Of a DNA stretch of 64,000 bases, positions 33,350-42,848 are shown in pieces. The notes beneath the pieces are model-generated. The model saw only the letters and a list, made by a program, of their open reading frames with translations. It did no database searches and was not told where the DNA came from. The stretch covers positions 34,925 to 98,924 of the forward strand of contig DISD01000086.1 of NCBI GenBank assembly GCA_002435715.1, written 5' to 3'. The translations under genes and the position numbers were made by a program. The DNA is from Rhodospirillaceae bacterium UBA6219 (GTDB lineage Bacteria; Pseudomonadota; Alphaproteobacteria; Rhodospirillales; Magnetospirillaceae). Position 1 is the stretch's first letter; each line of letters starts with the position of its first letter.

Positions 33350-34711
33350 CGGGCGCTTGGTGGTGAAACGCTGATCCAGGCGGATAGCGGTGATGGTCAC
33401 CGCGAACAGGGCCAACCAGACGATGCGGTTCTGATAACGGTCATGGGGATTGGACAGCGCCCCGCAAACGAAGGCGTTGCCCAAGAAGGCGATGATCACC
33501 ACCGCCAGCAGACCGGTGCTGATACGGTCGCGGCGCTTCCACGCCACCACCAGCATGACCAGGGCGGCCAATTGCGCCGCCTGGGCCATGGGCACCTGGA
33601 TCTGGTTCAACAGCTCGAAATCGATGCCGCCATGGCGTTGCTGCTTGGCATAGCGAAATGAACGGAAATCATCGGGATAGCGCCGCAACTGGGTTTTGAC
33701 GAAATGCCAGCTCATGGGCACCAGATCTTCGCCAGTGCCGATCAAATCCAGTTGGGTGATGGTGTTGGAGACCATGGCGCGGGCCAGATCCAGCGGAAAG
33801 GTCTTGATGGTGCCCTTGACGATGGTCGCCGCTTCTTCCTGCATGCCTTCCCAACCGCCCAATTGCTGGAACACCGACGGCCCCCACAGGAAGTCGTCGG
33901 CGGTTTGCGGCAATTGGTCCTTGTACTCGCACAGACGCAGCTCGGCGCCTTGCGGGCACACCTCGTCCAGATATTTCTGCGCCAAGCCGTCCTGAACGAA
34001 CAAGGCCAGTTGCAGAACCTGTCCCGAGGCGCTGAAGAACGCCCGACCGGTGGCCAGGTAATGGGTGGCGGGAACCAGCAAGACCCCCAGGGCCACCGCC
34101 GGCAGCACCAAGGCCAGGCGCGGGCGCGGCATGCGCAGGGAAAGGCGCGCCAGCAGCCAGATGGCGACCAGAACCAGCACCAAGCCGCAGGCCACGGCCA
34201 CATGGGTCATGTGGACGCAGATGGACAAGCCGATGATGGGAATGAGCAGCAGACGCCGCCACAATGGCAACGCCGTGCCAAAGGCCAGGATGGCGATGCC
34301 CAAAATGGTGAAGCCGGCATAGACGTCGGCCATCACCTGGGCCACCACCCAAGGCAAGCCGGTGGTCAGGGCCAGCAACAAGCCCATGGCGAAATAGACC
34401 TGGGGCCGCCAGCGGGCGATCCACGCCCACACCGCTTCATGCAGCAACCAAGCCGCCAGAACCGCCTGGAAGATGGGGATCACCCACAACGTGTCGAAGG
34501 GCCGCGCCAGGGCGGTCACCAGCCCATAGGTCATGATGCGGAAGATGATGGGCTGCCAGGTAAAGGCCATCTCGACATAATCTTCGCTGTCGAAATAGAT
34601 CAGCGGATAGCCGTTCCAGATGGCGGGCCCCAGAAACAACAAGGTCACCAGGACGACGGACAGAATCCGCCAGCCGGGCCAGTGCAGGAAAGTGTCGCTG
34701 CGCGCCGTCAC
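33245..34711 (-). CDS. Polytopic inner-membrane protein, unknown function
   Basis: 488 residues from a GTG at 34711 that overlaps the cysS stop codon (GTGA). About ten membrane helices are visible, e.g. WRILSVVLVTLLFLGPAIW, YFAMGLLLALTTGLPWVV and LALVLPAVALGVLLVPATHY. A soluble segment at about residues 265-380 contains Cys pairs (EVCPQG, LRLCEYK). The overall plan resembles GT-C type membrane glycosyltransferases, with an early FDSEDYVEM acidic motif, but I cannot assign a family. The final 40 residues are low-complexity and Gln-rich and are read antisense to the transporter gene, so the natural stop may have been lost. Confidence 0.7.
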   Translation of the reverse strand: MTARSDTFLHWPGWRILSVVLVTLLFLGPAIWNGYPLIYFDSEDYVEMAFTWQPIIFRIMTYGLVTALARPFDTLWVIPIFQAVLAAWLLHEAVWAWIARWRPQVYFAMGLLLALTTGLPWVVAQVMADVYAGFTILGIAILAFGTALPLWRRLLLIPIIGLSICVHMTHVAVACGLVLVLVAIWLLARLSLRMPRPRLALVLPAVALGVLLVPATHYLATGRAFFSASGQVLQLALFVQDGLAQKYLDEVCPQGAELRLCEYKDQLPQTADDFLWGPSVFQQLGGWEGMQEEAATIVKGTIKTFPLDLARAMVSNTITQLDLIGTGEDLVPMSWHFVKTQLRRYPDDFRSFRYAKQQRHGGIDFELLNQIQVPMAQAAQLAALVMLVVAWKRRDRISTGLLAVVIIAFLGNAFVCGALSNPHDRYQNRIVWLALFAVTITAIRLDQRFTTKRPSAGERRAVLDYPQQQNQSQHQDGTGARQSQDSTQ

Positions 34712-36087
34712 GCCCGCTTCCAGGTGGTGCCTTGCGGCCCGTCTTCCAACACCACACCGGCATCGGCCAGTTGCTTGCGGATACGATCGGCCTCGGCGAA
34801 GTTCTTGGCCTTGCGGGCCTCCAGGCGGGCCTGGATCAGGGCTTCGATCTCGGCCTCGTCGGGACCGGCGACCGCACCTGCCGGCTGCCACCTGAACCAC
34901 GCTTCCGGATCCTGCAGCAGCACCCCCAAGGCATGACCGGCCGCCAACAACGCCCCCTTGGCGGCGGCCTTGTCGGCGACGCTTTCCGCCTTGTTCAGGC
35001 TGCCCACCAATTCATGCAGATGGGACATGGCCAAGGGCGTGTTCAGATCGTCTTCCAGCGCCGCCTGCACCGCCAGCGGCACGACGGTGTCGTCACATTC
35101 GATGTCGGCATTGTTACGCAACGCGGTGTACAGGCGGTCCAGGGTGGCGCGGGCCTGCTTCAACCCCTCGGCGGTCCAGTCGAAGGGTTGGTGGTAATGG
35201 GTGGACAACATGGCCAAGCGGATGGCCTCGCCCGGGGCAACAGCCAGCAATTCGCGCACGGTGAAGAAGTTGCCCAAGGATTTGGACATCTTCTCGCCTT
35301 CCACCATCAGATAGCCGTTATGCATCCAAAAGCGGGCGAAGGGCGCGCCGTTGGCGCATTGGCTTTGGGCGATCTCGTTCTCGTGATGGGGGAAGACCAG
35401 ATCCTGGCCGCCGCCATGAATGTCAAAGGTCTTGCCCAGATACTGGCCGCTCATGGCCGAACATTCGATGTGCCAGCCGGGGCGGCCACGGCCCCACGGG
35501 CTGTCCCAACCGGGCAGATCGGGACTGGACGGCTTCCACAGCACGAAATCGCCGGGGTTCTTTTTGTAGGGCGCCACCTCGACGCGAGCACCGGCGATCA
35601 TTTCATCCATGGACCGGCGCGACAGTTGGCCGTAATCGGCCATCGACCCCACCTCGAACAGCACATGACCTTCGGCGGCATAAGCGTGACCCTTGGCGAT
35701 CAGGGTCTCGATCATGGCGATCATCTGCTGGATATGGGCGGTGGCACGCGGCTCGATCGTCGGCGGCAGCGCGTTCAGCTCGGCGATGTCGTCATGGAAC
35801 ATCTGGGTGGTGCGCGCGGTGATCACCTCGATGGGCTCGCCGGAATCCTTGGAGCGCTGGTTGATCTTGTCGTCCACGTCGGTGATGTTGCGCACATAGG
35901 TGACCTGCGGATAGGTCCGCGACAGCAGCCGGAACAACACGTCGAAGACGATGACCGGGCGGGCGTTGCCGATATGGGCGCGGTCATAGACGGTGGGCCC
36001 GCACACATACATGCGCACATGGTTGGGATCCAGCGGCAGGAAGTCTTCCTTCTTGCGGGTCAGCGTGTTGTAGACGGCAAGAGCCAC
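34708..36087 (-). CDS. cysS: Cysteinyl-tRNA synthetase
   Basis: Charges tRNA-Cys in the cytoplasm. The 459-residue protein has the class I landmarks: the HIGH-type AHIGNAR, the CysRS zinc ligands CGPTVYD and HIECSAMS, DLVFPHHENEIAQS, and the KMSKSLGNF loop. Length and start (MALAVYNTLTRKKEDF) are normal. It lies 13 bases after gltX, and the membrane protein gene starts within its stop codon, so gltX-cysS-membrane protein form one transcript. Confidence 0.97.
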   Translation of the reverse strand: MALAVYNTLTRKKEDFLPLDPNHVRMYVCGPTVYDRAHIGNARPVIVFDVLFRLLSRTYPQVTYVRNITDVDDKINQRSKDSGEPIEVITARTTQMFHDDIAELNALPPTIEPRATAHIQQMIAMIETLIAKGHAYAAEGHVLFEVGSMADYGQLSRRSMDEMIAGARVEVAPYKKNPGDFVLWKPSSPDLPGWDSPWGRGRPGWHIECSAMSGQYLGKTFDIHGGGQDLVFPHHENEIAQSQCANGAPFARFWMHNGYLMVEGEKMSKSLGNFFTVRELLAVAPGEAIRLAMLSTHYHQPFDWTAEGLKQARATLDRLYTALRNNADIECDDTVVPLAVQAALEDDLNTPLAMSHLHELVGSLNKAESVADKAAAKGALLAAGHALGVLLQDPEAWFRWQPAGAVAGPDEAEIEALIQARLEARKAKNFAEADRIRKQLADAGVVLEDGPQGTTWKRA

Positions 36088-36100
36088 GACCGTGTCCCCC

Positions 36101-37441
36101 TTACGCCGCTTGGCCGGACAGGCGCGCCAGCACCTTGTCGCGGCCGATCAGCGGCAACAGCAATTTCAGTTCCGGGCCGTTTTCCCGCCCAGTCAGGGCC
36201 AGACGCAGCGGGTGGAACAGCTCGCGGCCCTTGCGGCCCGTCGCCTGCTTGACCGCGTTGGTCCACGTCCCCCAGGTGGTGACGTCCCAGGCACCCTCGG
36301 GCAAAACGTCCGCCGCCTGGGCCAAAAAGCCAGAATCTTCCACCACCGGGGTGATGGGACCGGCGATCACCGGCCACCACTGGGCGGCGTCGGCCAGGGA
36401 ATTCAGGTTGGCCTTCACCGCGTCCCAGAAACCCGCGCCCGCCGCTTCCAACCCCAGGGCGGCCAGACGTGGCGCCACCTGATCGAAGGTCAAGGTGTGC
36501 AGCATCTTGGTGTTCAGATGGGCCAGCTCGGCCGGGTCGAATTTCGGCGTGGCCCGGCTGAAATGGCCGATGTCGAATTCGTCCACCAGCCGTTCCAGAC
36601 TGTCGCGCAGCTCGATGGCGTCGGACGTCCCCAGCTTGGCCAGCAACGAGTTCACCGCCATGGGTTCGATGCCCTGTTCGCGCAGATCGGCCAGCGACAG
36701 CGAGCCCAGGCGCTTGGACAGCCCGGCACCGGAAATGTCGGTCAGCAGCGGCAGATGGGCGAAGGCCGGCGCCTCGCCGCCCAGGGCATGGAAAATCTGG
36801 ATCTGCGGTGCCGAATTGGTGACGTGGTCTTCACCGCGGATGATATGGGTGATGCCGAACTCGATGTCGTCGACGACGCTGGGCAAGGTGTACAGGAAGG
36901 TGCCGTCGGCACGGATCAGCACCGGATCGGAAAGCGACGCACAATTGACGTGGCTGTCCCCCCGCGCCAGATCGTCCCAGCGGATGTCCTTGTGGTCCAG
37001 CTTGAAACGCCAATGGGGCGTGCGGCCTTCCTCCTGGTACTTGGCCAGATCGGTGGCGGACACATGCAGGCCGGCGCGGTCATAGACCGGCGGCAGGCCA
37101 CGGGCCAGTTGACGCTTGCGCTTGTAATCCAGCTCGTCCGGACTTTCCCAACAGGCGTAAAGCCGGCCATCGGCCTTCAGCTTGTCGGCGGCGGCCTGAT
37201 ATTTGTCCAAACGCTTGGATTGCCAAGCCTTCTTGTCCCATTCCAGGCCCAGCCAAGCCAAGTCGCGGCCGATGCCGTCCTCGAATTCCTTGGTGGATCG
37301 GGCGAGGTCTGTGTCGTCATAGCGCAGCATGAAATAGCCGCCATGCGCCTTGGCGAACAGCCAGTTGATCAAGGCGACGCGGGCGTTGCCGACGTGCAGA
37401 AGCCCGGTGGGGCTGGGGGCGAAGCGGACCGTGACGGCCAT
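36101..37441 (-). CDS. gltX: Glutamyl-tRNA synthetase
   Basis: 446 residues from the ATG at 37441, giving MAVTVRFAPSPTGLLHVGNA, the standard GltX N-terminus with the HIGH-type motif HVGN. The KMSKS-type loop reads GLSKRLGSLS, a common variant in GluRS. Many alphaproteobacteria carry two GltX paralogs, one of which acts on tRNA-Gln before amidation; which one this is cannot be told here. It heads the gltX-cysS operon and is divergent from the GGDEF gene at 37580. Confidence 0.95.
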   Translation of the reverse strand: MAVTVRFAPSPTGLLHVGNARVALINWLFAKAHGGYFMLRYDDTDLARSTKEFEDGIGRDLAWLGLEWDKKAWQSKRLDKYQAAADKLKADGRLYACWESPDELDYKRKRQLARGLPPVYDRAGLHVSATDLAKYQEEGRTPHWRFKLDHKDIRWDDLARGDSHVNCASLSDPVLIRADGTFLYTLPSVVDDIEFGITHIIRGEDHVTNSAPQIQIFHALGGEAPAFAHLPLLTDISGAGLSKRLGSLSLADLREQGIEPMAVNSLLAKLGTSDAIELRDSLERLVDEFDIGHFSRATPKFDPAELAHLNTKMLHTLTFDQVAPRLAALGLEAAGAGFWDAVKANLNSLADAAQWWPVIAGPITPVVEDSGFLAQAADVLPEGAWDVTTWGTWTNAVKQATGRKGRELFHPLRLALTGRENGPELKLLLPLIGRDKVLARLSGQAA

Positions 37442-37579
37442 GGGATCGAAGCGTTCCAAGGGGTTGTGAACCAAGCCCTCCCCTATAGCACCTCGGTATG
37501 GCGGCAACAAGGCATTGGGCATGAACCGTTCAAGCTGATAACCTGCATACAGTGGGTGGGACAAACGCTAACGGGAGCC

Positions 37580-39208
37580 ATGCGCAAACCTTTCGGGCTG
37601 AGACAGCAATTTTTCGCCATCGCCGCCGGCGGTATGATTTTGATGGGCCTGGCGCTCAGCAGCGCTGTCGGCGTCATCGCCGGGGACCAGATCAAGCGCG
37701 ATTTGGGCCAGGAATTGGCCGAACTGGCCTTTCACATGGGCGACAAATTCGACCGCGGCATGTGGTCGCGTCAGGGCGAATTGGCCTTGTTGGCCGAAAA
37801 CCAAGTCATCCGCGCCCCCACCAATCCCAAAGAAGCCCGCCGTTTGCTGAACCGCTTGCAAAGCAGCGTACCGCTGTTTTCGTGGATCGGCCTGTTGGCC
37901 GCCGACGGCACGGTGGTGGCGGCCACTGGCGGCGTCTTGGAAACCAAGAACATCAGCCATCGACCGGTCTACAAGGAAGCCAAGGATTCGCTGTTCATCG
38001 GCGACGTCCACGACGCCAAGCTGCTGGCGGAAAAGCTGCTCAATCCCAGCGGCGAACCCATGCGTTTCGTCGACATCTCGCAACCGCTGCACGACGAGCA
38101 TGGCAATCTGATCGGCATCCTGGCCACCCACCTGTCGTGGTCTTGGGCCCGCGAGATCGAGGAAACCCTGGTCGGATCGGTCCGCCATGCCGACGACATC
38201 GATCTGTTCATCGTCAACAATCAGGGCGAGGTTCTGCTGTCGCCCCGTGACCAAGGATTGTTCGACAAACTGACGCTGAACTCCATCGCCTTGGCCACCC
38301 GCGACGACCGTGGCTGGACGGTGGAACGCTGGCCCGACGGACGCGACTATCTGACCGGCTATGCCCGCGAACAGGGTTATCAAAGCTATCCCGGTCTGGG
38401 CTGGACCATCCTGGCCCGCCGTCCGGTGGAAAACGCCTTTGTGCCGGTGTGGAAACTGCAGGTCACCATCGCCGCCATCGGCGGTTTTTTCGCCATCGGC
38501 TTCGCCCTGGCCTTCTGGTTCCTGGCCGGCAGCGTCACCCGGCCCTTGCTGAAACTGGCGGATGCCGCCGACGAACTGGCGACCAAGGGCGACGGCGTGC
38601 TGCCGCAATTGGGCGGTGCCGACGAAATCCATCGTCTGTCCACGTCGCTGCGGGCGCTGGTCCTGGCCTTGACCTCGTCCGAGCGACGCGCCGCCAGCAT
38701 GGAAGACCTGGCCCATCGCGACCGTTTGACCGGCCTGGCCAACCGGGCCGCCCTGGAAGCGCTTTTGGACCATTTGTTGCCGGAAGCGCGACGCAACAAA
38801 CGGCCGGTGGCGTGCCTGTACCTGGATCTGGACGGCTTCAAACCGATCAACGACACCCTGGGCCACCATGCCGGCGACGTGGTCCTGCAAGTGGTGGCGG
38901 ACCGTCTGCGCACCGCGCTTCGCGGTCAGGACGTCCCCATCCGTCTGGGCGGTGACGAATTCGTCGCCGTCATCACCATCGACGGCGACGACTGGCGAAC
39001 CGAGGCCCAGGCTTGTGCGGCACGCATCATCGCGGCGCTGACCGATCCCATCGACGTCGACGGCAAAAGCGCCAAGGTCGGCACTTCGATCGGCATTGCC
39101 GCCTGGCCCGACCATGGGGACGATTTCGCCCAGGTGATGGCGAAAGCCGACGAAGCCCTGTACCAGGCCAAGCGCGGCGGCAAGAACCGGGCGGTGTTCG
39201 CCGACTGA
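37580..39208 (+). CDS. Membrane diguanylate cyclase with extracytoplasmic CACHE-like sensor
   Basis: 542 residues. A membrane helix at about 12-35 and another at about 290-313 enclose a 250-residue periplasmic region of dCACHE type (SWIGLLAADGTVVAATGG, RFVDISQPLHDEHGNLIG, YPGLGWTILARRP). A HAMP segment and then a GGDEF domain follow from about 370 (HRDRLTGLANRAAL). The active site RLGGDEF is intact and an RGQD I-site stands five residues before it. It should make c-di-GMP in response to an external ligand. The open frame extends far upstream, antisense to gltX, so the ATG at 37580 was taken as start. Confidence 0.92.
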   Translation: MRKPFGLRQQFFAIAAGGMILMGLALSSAVGVIAGDQIKRDLGQELAELAFHMGDKFDRGMWSRQGELALLAENQVIRAPTNPKEARRLLNRLQSSVPLFSWIGLLAADGTVVAATGGVLETKNISHRPVYKEAKDSLFIGDVHDAKLLAEKLLNPSGEPMRFVDISQPLHDEHGNLIGILATHLSWSWAREIEETLVGSVRHADDIDLFIVNNQGEVLLSPRDQGLFDKLTLNSIALATRDDRGWTVERWPDGRDYLTGYAREQGYQSYPGLGWTILARRPVENAFVPVWKLQVTIAAIGGFFAIGFALAFWFLAGSVTRPLLKLADAADELATKGDGVLPQLGGADEIHRLSTSLRALVLALTSSERRAASMEDLAHRDRLTGLANRAALEALLDHLLPEARRNKRPVACLYLDLDGFKPINDTLGHHAGDVVLQVVADRLRTALRGQDVPIRLGGDEFVAVITIDGDDWRTEAQACAARIIAALTDPIDVDGKSAKVGTSIGIAAWPDHGDDFAQVMAKADEALYQAKRGGKNRAVFAD

Positions 39209-39220
39209 CTCAACCGCCCC

Positions 39221-40879
39221 CTAGACCGAACGCGTGAAGCCGTTGGTGATGGGGTAACGGCGTTCCTTGCCGAAGGACCGGCTGGTGATCTTGACCCCGG
39301 GCGGCGCCTGCCGGCGCTTGTATTCGGCGCGGTCCAGCATGCGCCAGACGCGGCGCACCATGGCTTCGTCGTAACCTTGGGCGACCAGGGCCTCGACGCT
39401 TTGCTCGCCTTCGATCAAGCCGGCCAGAATACCGTCCAGGATGTCGTAAGGCGGCAGGGTGTCCTGGTCCTTCTGGTCGGGCTTCAGCTCGGCCGAAGGC
39501 GGCTTGGTGATGACACGTTCGGGCATCACCGGGCCTTGCGGCCCCAGGGCACCGGCGGGGAAATTGGCGTTGCGCCACCAGCAGACCGAGAAGACGGCGG
39601 TCTTGTAGACGTCCTTCAGCACCGCGTAACCACCGCACATGTCGCCGTACAAGGTGGCATAGCCGGTGCTCATTTCCGACTTGTTGCCGGTGGACAGCAC
39701 CATGGGGCCGAATTTGTTGGACAGCGCCATCAGGGTCAAGCCACGCGACCGCGATTGCAGGTTTTCCTCGGTGATGTCGGCATTGGTGCCGACGAAGAAC
39801 GGCGCCAGCATCTGGTCGAACGCCGCCATGGCCGGCCCGATATTGACATTGTCCAGGCGGCAGCCCAGCAATTGCGCCACACCGGCGGCGTCATCCAGGC
39901 TTTCCCGGCTGGTATAAGGCGACGGCATCATCACGCACCACACCTTGTCCGCCCCCAGGGCGTCGGCGGCCACCGCCGCCGCCAGGGCCGAATCGATGCC
40001 GCCCGACAGGCCCAGCACCACGCCGGGGAAACCGTTCTTGCCCACGTAATCACGCAGGCCCAGCACCATGGCCTGATACAGATCCTCATCGCGGCAGGTC
40101 AGCGGTTCCACCGGCCCCTCGACCGTCCAGCGGCCGTTTTCCTTGCGCCATTGGGTGGTGACCACCTGTTCGGCCCAGGATTTCAGCCGCACCGCCACCT
40201 GACCTTGGGCATCCAGCGCGAACGAGGCGCCGTCGAACACCAATTCGTCCTGACCGCCCAATTGGTTGACGTAAACCAGGGGCAGTTTGGTTTCCGCCAC
40301 CCGGTTCCGGGCGCGTTCCAGGCGCACGCCGACCTTATCCATCTCGAACGGCGAACCGTTGGGCACCACCAGGATTTCGGCGCCGCATTCGGCCAGGGTT
40401 TCCGCCACGTCGGAATACCACATGTCCTCGCACACCAAGACGCCCAGCCTGACGCCCCGGAACTGCACCGGACCGGGGACCGGACCGGGGGCGAAGACGC
40501 GGGCTTCGTCGAACACACCGTAATTGGGCAAATGGTGCTTCAACCGGCTGGCGGCGACGCGACCGTGATCCAGGATCAAGGCGGCGTTGTGCAGCTTGCC
40601 GGCCACCCGCCACGGCGCGCCCACCAACAGCGCCGGGCCGCCATCGGCGGTGTCGGCGGCCAGTTCCTCGACCGCCTGTTCCACCGCGTCCAAAAAGGCG
40701 GCCTTCAGCACCAGATCCTCGGGCGGATAGCCCGACACCACCAGTTCTGGAAACACCACCAACTGAGCCCCTTGCTGGGCCGCTAGGGCACGGGCGGCAC
40801 GAATGCGGGCAACGTTGCCGGCGATATCGCCAACCACCGGGTTGATCTGGGCAAAGGCAAGGGACAGGCTGTCGGACAT
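39221..40879 (-). CDS. nadE: Glutamine-dependent NAD+ synthetase
   Basis: 552 residues. An N-terminal nitrilase-like glutaminase domain (VVFPELVVSGYPPEDL with Glu; VCEDMWYSD with the Cys nucleophile) is fused to a C-terminal NAD synthase domain. The synthase domain has the PP-loop LGLSGGIDSALAAAVA and STGNKSEMSTGYATLYGD. It amidates nicotinic acid adenine dinucleotide using glutamine, the last step to NAD. The ATG at 40879 gives the family N-terminus MSDSLSLAFAQINPVVGD. It is convergent with the cyclase gene with a 12-base gap. Confidence 0.95.
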   Translation of the reverse strand: MSDSLSLAFAQINPVVGDIAGNVARIRAARALAAQQGAQLVVFPELVVSGYPPEDLVLKAAFLDAVEQAVEELAADTADGGPALLVGAPWRVAGKLHNAALILDHGRVAASRLKHHLPNYGVFDEARVFAPGPVPGPVQFRGVRLGVLVCEDMWYSDVAETLAECGAEILVVPNGSPFEMDKVGVRLERARNRVAETKLPLVYVNQLGGQDELVFDGASFALDAQGQVAVRLKSWAEQVVTTQWRKENGRWTVEGPVEPLTCRDEDLYQAMVLGLRDYVGKNGFPGVVLGLSGGIDSALAAAVAADALGADKVWCVMMPSPYTSRESLDDAAGVAQLLGCRLDNVNIGPAMAAFDQMLAPFFVGTNADITEENLQSRSRGLTLMALSNKFGPMVLSTGNKSEMSTGYATLYGDMCGGYAVLKDVYKTAVFSVCWWRNANFPAGALGPQGPVMPERVITKPPSAELKPDQKDQDTLPPYDILDGILAGLIEGEQSVEALVAQGYDEAMVRRVWRMLDRAEYKRRQAPPGVKITSRSFGKERRYPITNGFTRSV

Positions 40880-40978
40880 GGGAAAACACCGCAGAAAAAA
40901 CCGAACCCCGAGCCTATGGCCCGGTGCCGGGACTGTCAATTCCTGCTAAACTACTAAGGTTATGGGCAGGAAGCGACC

Positions 40979-41761
40979 ATGAGCGACATCGACACCCAAG
41001 CCGGCCCCAAATCCTGCGAGGCCATCGCCAACACCATGATCGGCCATTTCGTCACCCGGCTGGAAGTGGAAGCCACCCGGCAAGGCGGCCTGACCGCCCA
41101 GGACATCCGGCTGTTGGCCGAACAATTCATGGCCGACGACATGACCCGCTTTGAATCCACCTTCCGCCGGTCCTATGACGGCTGCACGGCGTTGCGTGAA
41201 GCCCGACAATGGGAAAGCACGCGGCGGCGCCCCTTCGACCGGGTATTGATGAAATCTTTCGCCCATCTGTTCCCGGCCCGCCAGGGCGACGACGGCGGAC
41301 AGGGCTTGCTGTCACGCCGTGTCATCTCGGGCTTCAACATGGCGGTGGACAAGATGATCGGCCCGGCCCTTTACGAACAATGCCAGGCCAAGTCGCAAGC
41401 CATCTTGGAACGCCACCGCACCAGCAACGGCACCTTGGATTGGCAAGCGGTGCATGCCGACCCGGAAACCCACGCTTTGACCAACGACGTGCTGGTGGTG
41501 GTGGCCCATTACTTCGCCAATTTCGAACGCCGCCGCGAATGGTTCCTGACCCTGGTCAACTCGCATCTGGGCAAGGTGGCGGCGACGGCGCCCGACGCCC
41601 ATTGGCAATTGACCGAACACGGTTTCGCCGAATTGATGCGGGCCTTGTTCGCCGATCTGCGGGCGGCCCTGGTCAGCGCCCCGGCAAGCTTGCGCAAGCG
41701 TTACGGTGACCACACGGTCGACACGGTGGAAGCCTTCCTGCAACGCCTGGAACAGAGCTGA
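40979..41761 (+). CDS. Conserved-looking soluble protein, unknown function
   Basis: 260 residues, mostly alpha-helical, without signal peptide or membrane helix. Notable stretches are MIGHFVTRLEVEATRQGG, DDMTRFESTFRRSY, VAHYFANFERRREWFLTLVN and LRKRYGDHTVDTVEAFLQRL. The reading frame has clean codon use like its neighbours. I recognise no domain. It is convergent with the membrane-tailed ParA-like gene, with stop codons 1 base apart, and divergent from nadE. A link with the ParA-like protein is possible only by position. Confidence 0.65.
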   Translation: MSDIDTQAGPKSCEAIANTMIGHFVTRLEVEATRQGGLTAQDIRLLAEQFMADDMTRFESTFRRSYDGCTALREARQWESTRRRPFDRVLMKSFAHLFPARQGDDGGQGLLSRRVISGFNMAVDKMIGPALYEQCQAKSQAILERHRTSNGTLDWQAVHADPETHALTNDVLVVVAHYFANFERRREWFLTLVNSHLGKVAATAPDAHWQLTEHGFAELMRALFADLRAALVSAPASLRKRYGDHTVDTVEAFLQRLEQS

Positions 41762-41762
41762 A

Positions 41763-42830
41763 CTAACCCGGCGGAAAGGCGAACCAGGCGGAAGCGGCGG
41801 CGAAGCCCAACACCGCCCCCAACAGGATCAAGCCGATCCCGGCGCCGATCTTCCATCCCAGATTGCCCCCGGCGACCGGTTGCGCCAATTCCGGGGCTTC
41901 GGTCCAGCCGGGGTCGGGCATGTCCCCGGGCTCGGGAATGGCCAGGTTGGACCGTCGGCCTTCGTTGCCCACCGCCCACACCGCCAGGGTCTCGGCGCCT
42001 TGCTCGCGATTGATGCCCGTGGCCTCGCCGCCCATGTGGCTGGCCCGGTTCATCAGCAATTCCGCCAGACGCAGATAGGCCCGGGCCGGAGCCGATTGCG
42101 GCGCCATGGACGCCACCGGCAGGTCGCGGGCGGCGGCTTCGATCACCACGTTGTCGCGCGGCACCAGCACCGGCATCACCCGATGGCCGAATTCGGCGAT
42201 GATGTCTTCCGACAGCTTGTTGGTCAGTTCGCTGTCTTCCGTCATGGTCAACAGGATGTAGATGGAATGCAGGTCGTGGTTATAGCTGGACCGCACCCGG
42301 TTGACGTTCCACCACGCCTTGTGCAGGCCGTCCAAGGCATGTGGGCTGGGCATCACCGGCATCACCACCATGTCGGCGGCCACCAGGGCGTTGACCGACA
42401 CGATCCCCGGTGCCGGCGGACAATCGATGACCACCACGTCAACGTTGTCCGGGACCGTTTCCAAAGCCTTGCCCAGCACCGCCTGACATTCGGGTTGCAG
42501 CGCCAGCTCGATGTCGGCCCAAGCCAGTTCGTCCGAACCGCCGACCAGACGCAAATTCTCGTAAGACGTCTTCTTCAGACAATCCTCGAACGGGACTTTC
42601 CCGGTGACCAATTGATAGGCCCCGGTGGAGATGGGCGGCATGACGCCCACATTGGTGGTGGCGTTGCTTTGGCTGTCCAGGTCCACCAGGACCGTGCGCT
42701 TTCCCAAGGCGGCCAAACACACCGCCAGGTTGACGCTGGTGGTGGTCTTGCCGACACCGCCTTTTTGATTGAAGACAGTGATGATGGTCGGCTTGGCCGC
42801 CGTTTTCACGACGTCCTTTTCCTCGGCCAT
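41763..42830 (-). CDS. ParA/MinD-like ATPase with C-terminal membrane helix, second copy
   Basis: 355 residues from the ATG at 42830. Deviant Walker A FNQKGGVGKTTT is at about 20-31, VLVDLDSQSNATTNVG follows, and VVVIDCPPAPG is the Walker B region. A long linker (about 265-320, with GINREQGAETL and Pro-rich EPGDMPDPGWTE) leads to a terminal hydrophobic helix at about 323-347 (IGAGIGLILLGAVLGFAAAS). This is the same plan as the protein at 29335-30399. No ParB gene or centromere-like repeat is adjacent. Divergent transcription with a MarR regulator suggests controlled expression. Its role may be membrane-linked positioning of an unknown cargo. Confidence 0.86.
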   Translation of the reverse strand: MAEEKDVVKTAAKPTIITVFNQKGGVGKTTTSVNLAVCLAALGKRTVLVDLDSQSNATTNVGVMPPISTGAYQLVTGKVPFEDCLKKTSYENLRLVGGSDELAWADIELALQPECQAVLGKALETVPDNVDVVVIDCPPAPGIVSVNALVAADMVVMPVMPSPHALDGLHKAWWNVNRVRSSYNHDLHSIYILLTMTEDSELTNKLSEDIIAEFGHRVMPVLVPRDNVVIEAAARDLPVASMAPQSAPARAYLRLAELLMNRASHMGGEATGINREQGAETLAVWAVGNEGRRSNLAIPEPGDMPDPGWTEAPELAQPVAGGNLGWKIGAGIGLILLGAVLGFAAASAWFAFPPG

Positions 42831-42848
42831 GTGCGTACCCCATCGCTT

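Noticed and set aside
36092..37579. Upstream extension of the membrane diguanylate cyclase frame
   Set aside because: The extension is antisense to gltX and carries no domain; the signal-anchor helix begins right after the ATG at 37580.
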